Of a DNA stretch of 64,000 nt, positions 14,614 through 22,581 are shown piece after piece. Both the position numbers and the translations under genes were made by a program. This stretch comes from Hyphomicrobium sp. (GTDB lineage Bacteria; Pseudomonadota; Alphaproteobacteria; Rhizobiales; Hyphomicrobiaceae). Under the pieces are notes generated by a model. It worked only from the letters and a program-made list of their open reading frames with translations. It was not told the origin of the DNA and did no database searches. The stretch spans positions 434,001-498,000 of the forward strand of contig NZ_JAIETU010000003.1 in NCBI RefSeq assembly GCF_019744875.1, given 5' to 3'. Positions within the stretch are counted from its first letter, which is position 1; each line of letters opens with the position of its first letter.

Positions 14614-16290
14614 GTGCGGGGAGTTCGTAGCGGGTCAGGCGTGCTGGCGGTCGTGACGCTGAGCTTGGTGCTCAGTGCATGCGGCCTCAATTCCGGCGGG
14701 GGCTTCTCGACCGGGTCAATCGTTCCCCACCTCGACCACATCAAACCCCAGAAAAGCGGCCGCGTCTTCGCAGCGGCTCCCGATCCGGCCAACGGCACGA
14801 CCATGAAGTCCGCCAACGGGTTCGCAATCGTTCGCGATCCGAAGGTGGAAGCCTACATGCAGGGCATTGTGGGGCGGCTTCTCGATCACTGGCATGGCGA
14901 AAAGCCCACACGCGTCGGCGTATTCCTCGACTCCGGCGCCACCATCGGGGGCCTCGCCACGCCGTCCGGCGACATCCTGATCCCGATCGGCGCTTTCGAT
15001 GGCATCGAAAACGAGGATCAGCTCGCCGCCCTCATCGGACACGAGCTTGGCCACATCGTGCTCAAACATCACGAGGACGAGAAGCAGGCACGTGAACTCG
15101 CGAAGCTCGGAGAATTCGCGGTAATGGCCGCATTCGCGGTAAGCGCCATAAACAACGGAGAGGTGACCAAGTACGGCAACACGCGCGAGTTTCGCGTGAC
15201 GAGGCCGGGCGCCGTGCAAGACGACACTCTTCGCGCTTTCGCCGTCCAAACGGCAATGGTCACGCTCACCCAGGATATAATTCTGACCGCTTACTCCCGC
15301 GAGCAGGAATACGCCGCCGACGTCTTCGGCTCGACGCTGGCGGGACGCGCCGGTTGGGAACCACGCGCGATGTTGAACCTGACCCAAAAGTGGCACGATG
15401 CCGAGGAGGCAAAGCGGCTCGAGAAAAAGGAACTGATGCAAAATGCTGGTCTCGTGCCCGGGATCATGCAGGGCATCGGAGAAATGGCTGCCAGCATCAC
15501 CGGCACACACCCGAGTGCCGCGGATCGCAGCGAATACGTCGCAACATCACTGCAAACGACGTTCGCCAACGCACCGCCGATCCCACCTTCGACAGAGCCC
15601 TACAAAAAAGCCGTCGGCAGTAAAGCCTTCGAACGCAAACGGCAGCTTTGGCGCGACGTCAACACCGCCCACGATTTGATCAAGAAGGGACGAGCGCCGG
15701 AGGCGGTCGCGATCATGCGCAAAATCGAGAAGCAGGCGGACTCGAACCACCCCGAAACGCGAATGGTCATGGCGCTCGCGTACAGGACGCTCAACACACC
15801 CGATGCAGCAGAAATTTCATATCGCGTTCTGGCATCGGCTGATCTGCGCCAGCCGGGCACATTGACCTTTTACCAGAACCTGATCGACGCCCACGGGATA
15901 CGAGGCAACTGGGCCAAAGCTGAAGAGGCTGCCGCCGTCGGCGAGAAATTCTACGGCGACAAAATGCTCCCAGACAGGATCGCGTTGCTGCGCATGAAGG
16001 GATCAGGCCAACACCCCGCACATCCACAAATCGTCCAGGAGATCGATCTGTTGATGCAAAGGTGCAGGGCATCGGGCGACGATGAACTCGTGAAGAGCTG
16101 CAGCGGGGCTTGGTCTGGCCAGAACGTCGATGAGCAATACAAGGTGTGCGGCGGTGTCATCGACGCACTCGCCGGGCTCGCCGGACAGGCGAAATGTACC
16201 CCGCAAGATGCTGCGAAAGCCTCGACCGGCGGAGTGGGCAATATGGTACCCAACGTCATCGGCGGGGTTCTGAGCGGAGTGTTCCAGTAG
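14614..16290 (+). CDS. M48-family metallopeptidase lipoprotein
   Basis: GTG at 14614 follows AAGGGGG. A lipoprotein signal with LSAC (Cys 23) leads to a peptidase domain with HELGH at 143-147 and the second zinc ligand in SREQEYAADVFG, typical of M48 peptidases such as BepA/LoiP that act in the periplasm on outer-membrane proteins. The C-terminal 200 residues are helical and TPR-like (KKGRAPEAVAIMRKIEKQ, MVMALAYRTLNTPDAAE), as in BepA. With 558 residues it is larger than most. It ends the three-gene row that begins with the CHASE2 protein. Zinc protease activity is likely; its client proteins are unknown. Confidence 0.85.
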   Translation: MRGVRSGSGVLAVVTLSLVLSACGLNSGGGFSTGSIVPHLDHIKPQKSGRVFAAAPDPANGTTMKSANGFAIVRDPKVEAYMQGIVGRLLDHWHGEKPTRVGVFLDSGATIGGLATPSGDILIPIGAFDGIENEDQLAALIGHELGHIVLKHHEDEKQARELAKLGEFAVMAAFAVSAINNGEVTKYGNTREFRVTRPGAVQDDTLRAFAVQTAMVTLTQDIILTAYSREQEYAADVFGSTLAGRAGWEPRAMLNLTQKWHDAEEAKRLEKKELMQNAGLVPGIMQGIGEMAASITGTHPSAADRSEYVATSLQTTFANAPPIPPSTEPYKKAVGSKAFERKRQLWRDVNTAHDLIKKGRAPEAVAIMRKIEKQADSNHPETRMVMALAYRTLNTPDAAEISYRVLASADLRQPGTLTFYQNLIDAHGIRGNWAKAEEAAAVGEKFYGDKMLPDRIALLRMKGSGQHPAHPQIVQEIDLLMQRCRASGDDELVKSCSGAWSGQNVDEQYKVCGGVIDALAGLAGQAKCTPQDAAKASTGGVGNMVPNVIGGVLSGVFQ

Positions 16291-16374
16291 CCGAACGCAC
16301 GCGCAAAGTGGCCGCGTCAGCTTAACACACACCTGTAGACGGCGGTGCGTCGACCGACGGCGCCCCCGCGTCTC

Positions 16375-17295
16375 TCACATGTTCGCCTGCGATTTGGTGA
16401 TTGCTATCTCGGCCGACGGCAGCGCCTTCGGAGGCGTCGCGACCACCGGTTGGGGCTTGTTGGCGGCACCCGGAGGTGCCGGAACCGGCGTCGCAACAAA
16501 CGTCTCAGCCGAGCGCAACGACTGGGCCAGCAGGTGGCCGAGGCAATCGTAGGAGCGGTCGTTGAGATGGAACTGATCGGACGATAGCAGCGTCGCCGTC
16601 GTGAACTGCGCGCTGTCAATCAGGTGCTGCATGATGCGGAACCGCTGCACGACCGGCGCGCCATACTGGGCGGCGACATCGCGAATGGCGGCCATATAGA
16701 GCGGGCCGTCCTTGAGCTTCTTGAACCTCGGATAGTACTGCTGGTCGATCAGCACCACATCCACACCCGCCTTGCGGAACTGGTCCATGCCGTTGCGCAG
16801 CTGCTCCTTGAACTTGTCGAGCGGCACGCCCTTGATGGCGTCGTTGACGCCGGTCTGCCAGATCACGAGCTGCGGATTGCGCGACAGCACGTCCCGGTCG
16901 ATCCGCACGATCATATGGCGCGCAAGCTGGCCGCCGACACCGGCGTTGATCACGCGCACCGAGTTCTTCGGCCAGACTGTCCGCAGCTCCTTCTCGAGCC
17001 GGGCGGGATAGCTGTGCGCGGAGCTGGATGCGCCCGCCCCCGACGTGCTTGAGGATCCGAGCGCGACGATGGTGAGCGGAGCATCGGTGCGGACGGCCGC
17101 GAGCAGCTTCGGAAGCGGCGCTTGAAGCTTGATGAGCTCCACAGGCGCAGTGCAACCGCCGGCGGAGACCGGCGGAGCACCAAGAACACAGACAGCGAAA
17201 AGCGAGAGCAGCAGCCCTACGAAGTTGCGAGAGCGGAGCTCTGCGGGCGCAGCCAATGTGCCCCGCGAGAGGACGTGCGTCGTGCCATCTGCCAT
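16375..17295 (-). CDS. Periplasmic SGNH/GDSL hydrolase
   Basis: Block I is LGSSSTSGAGASSSAHSYP, with the nucleophile Ser after LG; block II has NAGVGGQLARHM; block III is IWQTGVND; block V is DQFHLNDRSYDCLG with the Asp-His pair. This is the SGNH hydrolase layout used by esterases and acyl-transfer partners. An N-terminal hydrophobic stretch (FVGLLLSLFAVCVLGAPPVSAG) predicts export. The start is uncertain: ATG at 17295 is listed, TTG at 17256 would give a tighter signal peptide. The gene starts inside the OpgC gene (79-base overlap), implying translational coupling. It may remove or transfer acyl groups on the glucans modified by OpgC. Confidence 0.8.
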   Translation of the reverse strand: MADGTTHVLSRGTLAAPAELRSRNFVGLLLSLFAVCVLGAPPVSAGGCTAPVELIKLQAPLPKLLAAVRTDAPLTIVALGSSSTSGAGASSSAHSYPARLEKELRTVWPKNSVRVINAGVGGQLARHMIVRIDRDVLSRNPQLVIWQTGVNDAIKGVPLDKFKEQLRNGMDQFRKAGVDVVLIDQQYYPRFKKLKDGPLYMAAIRDVAAQYGAPVVQRFRIMQHLIDSAQFTTATLLSSDQFHLNDRSYDCLGHLLAQSLRSAETFVATPVPAPPGAANKPQPVVATPPKALPSAEIAITKSQANM

Positions 17296-18425
17296 GCGGT
17301 CAAACCCATGATCGCGATGCCAGCGATATTCACCGCCCACATCGTCATTTGATTGGAGCCCAATTCTGTGAGGCATATCCAACCAAAAAATGACAGAAGT
17401 GTGCCTAATGCAAAGATTTCGAGGGACTTACGGCCGCAGAGCTGAATCACCTCGGCCCACTGGTGTTTGAGCCACGCCGCATTCTTGGGCACGACGGCCG
17501 CAACGACGTAGGCCAGGGCAAGAACATGGACGAAGCGCCACGCAGAGAGGTCGTGCTTGCTGATGGAGCCCAGCAGCTCGCGCGGAATGATCCGGTCGTT
17601 CGGCAGCCAGGACACCATGACCCACGGCGCTGCGACGATGAAGGCGAACACGAGATAGGCGCTGGCCGGGATCAGGAACTCGGCGCGGGGGCGTGCCTCC
17701 ATGCGGCGCACGAGCACCGAGACGGCCGCGCCGGTCGTGAACAGAAGCTGCCAGGCGAACGGATTGAAGAACCAGCCCGTGGTGCGATGATGGGTCGGGA
17801 AGTTCAGCCCCGTGGACGTCGACAGGAACCAGATCGCGACCGAGATGCCGAGCGCGAGCGCCACGCTGCGGCGAAGCAGCATGATGATGACGGGCAGCCA
17901 GAGCATCAACACGACGTACATCGGCAGGATGTTCATCATGTTGGGCTGGTAGAAGAGCGCGAGCGAGGACGCGAGCGTGCGGACCGGGTCGAGCGCAAGC
18001 TCGGCAATGGCGATGTTGTTGATGTAGGACGCGTTGTTGAACAGGCGCGCCGCCGAATAGAGCATCAGCGCCGAGACCACGAGCACGCCGAGATGCCAGA
18101 CGTAGATCTCACCGGCCCGCTTGCTGGCGCGCTGGAACGTAGCGGCGAACCCGCCCTTATCGGCGGTCGACCAGTAGGCAAGACCGGCTGAATAGCCGGC
18201 CAGCAGAACGAACACCTCGCTCGCGTCGGCGAAGCCGAAATTCTTGAGCGTCACCATGGCCCAGCTGTTGTCGGGGATATGATCGACAAAAATGAAGATG
18301 AGCGCCAACCCGCGGAAAAAATCGATCCGCAGATCACGATCTTTTTTGACGATCTCACGCATGGCAGCGCAATGGTCCGGTTGCTGGAGCTGCTGAAAGG
18401 ATCGCTGGTTTCCGCGGTCCGCCAT
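17217..18425 (-). CDS. opgC: OpgC-family membrane acyltransferase
   Basis: A 402-residue inner-membrane protein with about ten helices. The N-terminal cytoplasmic segment RDLRIDFFRGLALIFIFVDH and the following SEVFVLLAGYSAGLAY are diagnostic for OpgC proteins, which add succinyl or related groups to osmoregulated periplasmic glucans. An in-frame ATG at 18362 would remove 21 polar residues; the upstream ATG is kept because it has a weak CGGG site. It is co-transcribed with the overlapping SGNH hydrolase gene. No glucan synthase gene is seen here, so the acceptor glycan is inferred from the family. Confidence 0.85.
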   Translation of the reverse strand: MADRGNQRSFQQLQQPDHCAAMREIVKKDRDLRIDFFRGLALIFIFVDHIPDNSWAMVTLKNFGFADASEVFVLLAGYSAGLAYWSTADKGGFAATFQRASKRAGEIYVWHLGVLVVSALMLYSAARLFNNASYINNIAIAELALDPVRTLASSLALFYQPNMMNILPMYVVLMLWLPVIIMLLRRSVALALGISVAIWFLSTSTGLNFPTHHRTTGWFFNPFAWQLLFTTGAAVSVLVRRMEARPRAEFLIPASAYLVFAFIVAAPWVMVSWLPNDRIIPRELLGSISKHDLSAWRFVHVLALAYVVAAVVPKNAAWLKHQWAEVIQLCGRKSLEIFALGTLLSFFGWICLTELGSNQMTMWAVNIAGIAIMGLTAWQMARRTSSRGAHWLRPQSSALATS

Positions 18426-18672
18426 CTAAACCCGATTGAAGCCCATTGGTTTCAAAAGGACATAAGTGCCGGGTCGATACGCGGACCCCAGAAGGGCTAA
18501 GTGACCTGGACAGCGCTTGTTTCATTTGATTCGGAATGAAAAAGGGCGCCGCCGGGGTTCGTGAGGTTAATGCCGTCGGAGGCTACGAGTCCCCGATCAG
18601 GCCACCATCGGCGATTGTCGATGAACTGAACCTGAACGCCGTGTCGGGGCCGCGTGGGTGCCGGGAATCGTC

Positions 18673-19545
18673 CTAGCGCGCGAGTTCGGCTGCAGCCAAT
18701 GCGGCGATTTGGAAATCGACGCTCGCTTCATCCCCGTCGCCGATCAGCCAGGCCGCCGAAAGACCGCTGTACGCCAGGATCCAGCTCAGCAGCCGCTGAC
18801 GCTCGAGCCCGGCTTTGGCGACCACAATGTCGAGGCGCTGCCTGAAGCGCTCCGGGTTGACGGCTACCGGCTGGGAGGGATCGTCCATATCCGGATTGCA
18901 GAACAGGTTGGCGTAGTCGAACGCCCGGTCGCCGCAGAGCCGGTTGGGATCGATCGCCAGCCACCCGCGTTCGGGGCCGAAATCGAGAATGTTGTCGTGA
19001 TGGATGTCCCCGTGCAGGGCGCCGATCTCACACTGCGCACTGAGCAGCCTCTGCGCAGCATCAGCCGACTGCGCGAGCAAGCCGCCGTGTTTCGCCGCCG
19101 CCGGCCAGAGCGCGGCGAACCAATCGTTCAGGGAAATGAGGTCGGGCAGCGGCGTCCTGCGCGGGGCATGTAGCTCGGCAATGACATCGCAGATGATCTG
19201 TGTCGCCTCGTCGTCCTGGCCCGAGCGCGCCATGGCCGCAAGCGACCTGCCGCCCTCCGCGCGCTCGATCAGCAGCGCATCGCCCTCCGCTTCGTGCACG
19301 CGCGCTGCCCCCTCGCCGTCCCACCACGCGAGCAGCACGCCACCGTCTTTGGCCTCGGCGTGGGTCGCGATGCGCAGCATGGCCGGTTCGTCAGCCTGCC
19401 GCACCGGCAGCAGCCGCGCGGCACGCGTGACGATCTCCTCGCCGTCCGCTTCGAGGTTCCAGCGCGTAAGATAAGAAGCATAGGGCGCCGCATTGGCCAC
19501 AGCCGTATGGGCTGGCGACGCGTCGCGCGAAGTCGGATCGCTCAT
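18673..19545 (-). CDS. StrB/APH(6)-like streptomycin or hydroxyurea phosphotransferase homologue
   Basis: The 290-residue cytosolic protein has the kinase catalytic loop LHGDIHHDNILDFG and metal-binding segment LAIDPNRLCGDRAFDYANLF, both close to the pattern of the aminoglycoside/hydroxyurea resistance kinase family (APH(6), hur). N-terminal lobe features are YASYLTRWNLEADG and LLAWWDGEGAARVHEAEG. Family members phosphorylate streptomycin or hydroxyurea, but chromosomal homologues in environmental alphaproteobacteria often have unknown substrates. It sits alone between OpgC and a Cys-rich protein with no mobile element nearby, so it looks native rather than acquired. Confidence 0.85.
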   Translation of the reverse strand: MSDPTSRDASPAHTAVANAAPYASYLTRWNLEADGEEIVTRAARLLPVRQADEPAMLRIATHAEAKDGGVLLAWWDGEGAARVHEAEGDALLIERAEGGRSLAAMARSGQDDEATQIICDVIAELHAPRRTPLPDLISLNDWFAALWPAAAKHGGLLAQSADAAQRLLSAQCEIGALHGDIHHDNILDFGPERGWLAIDPNRLCGDRAFDYANLFCNPDMDDPSQPVAVNPERFRQRLDIVVAKAGLERQRLLSWILAYSGLSAAWLIGDGDEASVDFQIAALAAAELAR

Positions 19546-19600
19546 CGTCCCTCGATGCTCGAAGCACGGCGCGACGCGAAAATGCGAAGCGGCAACCGTC

Positions 19601-19882
19601 TCACCTCAGCGGCACAGCGCGCTGCCCGTCGAGCCATTTGGCGATGATGGTCCGGTCGTGGAATTCGATTGCTCCGCAGTTTTGGCACACAATCATCAGC
19701 ACGTTGAGCGTCGAGCTTGACGAGCAGTCCTGCGTCGCGCCGCGCTGACAGCTCAACGTATGAACGTCGAGATCGCATTGCGACCGGAAGCGCCCACACA
19801 CCGCACAACTCGTCAGGTGCTTGCCGAAGAGAAACCGGTCGACGTCGGCTTTAGTGATATCGCGGGTCAGCGTATCTTCCAT
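19601..19882 (-). CDS. Cys-rich, probably zinc-binding small protein, 93 aa
   Basis: Starting at the ATG at 19882 (GAGA site upstream) the protein has MEDTLTRDITKADVDRFLFG, then two cysteine groups, CAVCGRFRSQCD and later CQRGATQDC, and finally IVCQNCGAIEFHD. The CxxC pairs suggest one or two zinc ribbons. The N-terminal half resembles no family I can name. Its last residues are near the start of the StrB-like gene (55 bases away), so they may share a transcript. An extended start at 19927 is possible but lacks a good ribosome binding site. Confidence 0.6.
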   Translation of the reverse strand: MEDTLTRDITKADVDRFLFGKHLTSCAVCGRFRSQCDLDVHTLSCQRGATQDCSSSSTLNVLMIVCQNCGAIEFHDRTIIAKWLDGQRAVPLR

Positions 19883-20049
19883 AGCCACTCTCGTGTTTTT
19901 TTGCGTTTCCTCAATGAGAAGGTGCAATGACGATAGACCCGCATCGAAAGGCGGGCAAGATTGGCAAGGCCAATTTCGCGCTGCAACATCATGGGTTTCC
20001 GCATGCGATTGCCGTGAGCGCGGCGCCGGCGGCTCCTAAGCGGCGACGA

Positions 20050-20940
20050 TCAGTTGCCGCCCACGCGCCTGATCTGCGGCACCGGCGTTTCGTCCGCGCT
20101 TTTGAGCGCAACCGTTGCGGCGGCGGCCCCGCGCCCGGCTTCGACCTGGATTTCCGCAGACTTGATGCAGATCGCCATCCGCTCGGGCTTGAACGTCTGC
20201 TTGATTTCGAACTGACCCGCGTCGTCCTTCACGGTCACGTTGGCCTGCCCTTGAGCCAGCTTCTCCACTTCGGCCTTGCCGCCGAGCCGCGCCAGATCCG
20301 CTTGCTTGAGCCTGTATCTGACCGCTCCCGCCCGCACGGTCTCACGCACGAGGAAGTATTTGCTGCCGGGCTTCGGCTTCATGTTCGCCTGGAACAGATC
20401 GACGATCTTGTCGGCGACGCTGTCGTCGATCACCTCCCCCACCATGTCCTCGACCGTGATGTCGACCGTCATGGCCTTCTTGTAGTCGGCCGAGCCCGAC
20501 GCCGTGAGACCGGGCATGACCTTCTTGAGCAAATCGAACGACAGCCCCGCGCTCGCGTTCTGCGTATCGGAAAGCGCGTAGTTCGAGATCGCGACCTCGC
20601 GCTTGAAAGCGCCCAGCGCCTGGATGGCGGGATCGGTCGTGAAATCCTTGACGCGATAGTAGGTGCCGTCTTTTTCGAGGCGGTAGATCGAGCCTGCGGG
20701 ATCGAACCCGTTCGGAACCAGCGGACACTGATAGCCCTTCGGCACGCCGGGCACGAATTGGCTCGTCACGCTGTCGGCTGAGGGCTTGATCGAGGCCGTG
20801 TCCATGCCCGAGATCGTCTCGCCGCAACCGGAGGCAAGCGCGGCCACGCCGCAAAGCCCCAGCACACGCGCGCCGCGCAAGCCAAATACCAGCACACCGT
20901 GCAAGGCCCGCAAACGCGCTCCGCGTAAGACCGTCCGCAT
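20050..20940 (-). CDS. Hypothetical lipoprotein, 296 aa
   Basis: A long Arg/Leu-rich signal region ends in a lipobox LASGC (Cys 39). The mature protein of about 255 residues is mixed alpha/beta with no motif I recognise; it includes GYQCPLVPNGFDPAGSIYR, a segment FDLLKKVMPGLTASGSADYK and a Lys-rich VDLFQANMKPKPGSKYF. It is likely anchored to the outer or inner membrane facing the periplasm. It stands alone, with 245 bases upstream containing no other supportable gene. The low-complexity start (RGARLRALHG) is odd, and an internal start is possible. Confidence 0.6.
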   Translation of the reverse strand: MRTVLRGARLRALHGVLVFGLRGARVLGLCGVAALASGCGETISGMDTASIKPSADSVTSQFVPGVPKGYQCPLVPNGFDPAGSIYRLEKDGTYYRVKDFTTDPAIQALGAFKREVAISNYALSDTQNASAGLSFDLLKKVMPGLTASGSADYKKAMTVDITVEDMVGEVIDDSVADKIVDLFQANMKPKPGSKYFLVRETVRAGAVRYRLKQADLARLGGKAEVEKLAQGQANVTVKDDAGQFEIKQTFKPERMAICIKSAEIQVEAGRGAAAATVALKSADETPVPQIRRVGGN

Positions 20941-21186
20941 GTTGCAGCTCTCCGTCCCAGTGGCCGCGCCTCAGCGCAGTCGATGGAAGGAGTGGTACCA
21001 GCCCCTCCGCACACCAACAATGGCGCGCAAGCCGATTGAGCCGCGCTCCGTGTGGACATCGTCGGCATTCATCACTTTCATAGCCGAGGTGTTACACGCG
21101 CAGCGCACATTGCGGCAGCTAGCCTCCGCGCGGCAGACGCGCGGCAACAATTGATCCGCACCCGAAACGGAATTTTCCGTGCCGCG

Positions 21187-22509
21187 CTAGCGCATTGAGC
21201 CTCGGACAGGCGCACCGCCGAGGCCCGCCTCAGCAGCCTTCCTCCCCATGCGTCCGGCCCGCTTCTTGAACCAGATGACGATGCCCGTCGCCGACAGCAG
21301 CGCAACGACCAGCCCCATGAAGGACAGGAACACCCGCCCGGGTAGCCCCGCAATACGGCCCGAATGCAGCGGGAACTGAAGCTGCATGAAAATGTCGGCC
21401 GCCGTGCCTTCCCACGGCACGCGGCCGCCTTGCAGCGCACCGCTATTTCCGTCGAGGAACAGCATCTTCACGCCCATGCCGCCCGATCCATGATCGTCGC
21501 CCGGATGAAAGAAGCTGATCGAGTAAAGCCCGTGCAACGAGCCGTAGAACGCAGTCCCCGCGGGCTCTTCCCATCCGCGCTTGCGGGCTTCGGCGCTCGC
21601 GATGTCGATCGCCTGCGGAAAGGTGAGTTTCGGCTCGATCGGCTTGTTCAGCGCCGCCGGCGTGCGGTCGTCGAACGCATCGGGCGTCAACGTCGAGAGA
21701 CGGCTCAGGATCGGCCGCACCACCTCGTTGTTGAGGTTCATCGAGATGGACGTGAAGGCGAGAATGAACAGCATGACCCACAGCCAGAGCCCGAACGCGC
21801 GATGCAGATCGAGGTTGAGGCGATAGGCGCTCGCGCCGCGCTTGATTGTCCAGGCGGGCTTCCACCGCTGCCACCACGTCCGGCGCGCGATCGCGGATGA
21901 CGCGACCGATGCAGCGCTGGCCGCGCCCATGCCGTCGTCCGGCTCATCCGCGGCTCGCTTCGTCCGCCTTGGAAGCGTCAGATAGAAGCCGACGAAACAA
22001 TCGAACATCCAGACGATGCCGACGAGCCCCATGAACCACATGCCCCACCGGTCGATGCCCCAGAAGTCCGGGATGTGCATCGAGTAGTGGAGTTTGTAGA
22101 GGAACGGCAGAATGTCTTCGCTGTTGAGCGAGATTGCCCCCCAGAAACGCCGGCCCGCCACCTCGCCGCTGACGGGATCGATGAACACTTGGTTGTAGGG
22201 AACGGAGTAAAGCTCACCCGTCTTCGGATCCACGCGCGGCTCGACAAACAGATCCGCGTTGTGCCCCTCCTCGAATGACAGCGGGAAGAACGACACGCGG
22301 ATCTTGGGATCGGCTTCCTCGACGCGGCGCTTCAGCTCCATGGGCGGCAGCGTGGGGCCCGTCGTCTTCGCATCGAAGAGATGCGGATTGAGCCACTCGT
22401 CGAGCTCATGATCCCATGAGATCACCGCGCCAGTCAGTCCCGCAATGAAGAGGAACACGGCGATGAACAACCCTGCCCATCGATGAATGACTGTAAATGC
22501 GGCGCGCAT
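21187..22509 (-). CDS. PepSY-associated TM-helix protein, probable ferric-siderophore reductase
   Basis: The 440-residue inner-membrane protein opens with VIHRWAGLFIAVFLFIAGLTGAVISWDHELDEWLNP, of which HRWAGL and the TGAVISW helix are typical of PepSY-TM iron reductases. Three further helices follow (around WGMWFMGLVGIVWMF, HRAFGLWLWVMLFILAF, and near the C-terminus VFLSFMGLVVALLSATGIVIW), with paired histidines suited to haem. Homologues next to TonB siderophore receptors reduce ferric iron in the periplasm or release it from the siderophore. The TonB receptor gene lies 72 bases upstream on the same strand and the pair is surely one operon. Confidence 0.85.
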   Translation of the reverse strand: MRAAFTVIHRWAGLFIAVFLFIAGLTGAVISWDHELDEWLNPHLFDAKTTGPTLPPMELKRRVEEADPKIRVSFFPLSFEEGHNADLFVEPRVDPKTGELYSVPYNQVFIDPVSGEVAGRRFWGAISLNSEDILPFLYKLHYSMHIPDFWGIDRWGMWFMGLVGIVWMFDCFVGFYLTLPRRTKRAADEPDDGMGAASAASVASSAIARRTWWQRWKPAWTIKRGASAYRLNLDLHRAFGLWLWVMLFILAFTSISMNLNNEVVRPILSRLSTLTPDAFDDRTPAALNKPIEPKLTFPQAIDIASAEARKRGWEEPAGTAFYGSLHGLYSISFFHPGDDHGSGGMGVKMLFLDGNSGALQGGRVPWEGTAADIFMQLQFPLHSGRIAGLPGRVFLSFMGLVVALLSATGIVIWFKKRAGRMGRKAAEAGLGGAPVRGSMR

Positions 22510-22581
22510 CGTGCCCCTTGGTGTGAGTGGCGATCCACCGGGTGCCCCAACGCAGAGGGGCAGTCGCGGCGGTCTGCAAGG

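Noticed and set aside
18673-19545. StrB-like kinase as an acquired resistance gene
   Set aside because: No transposon, integron or repeats nearby and base composition equals the neighbours; looks native.
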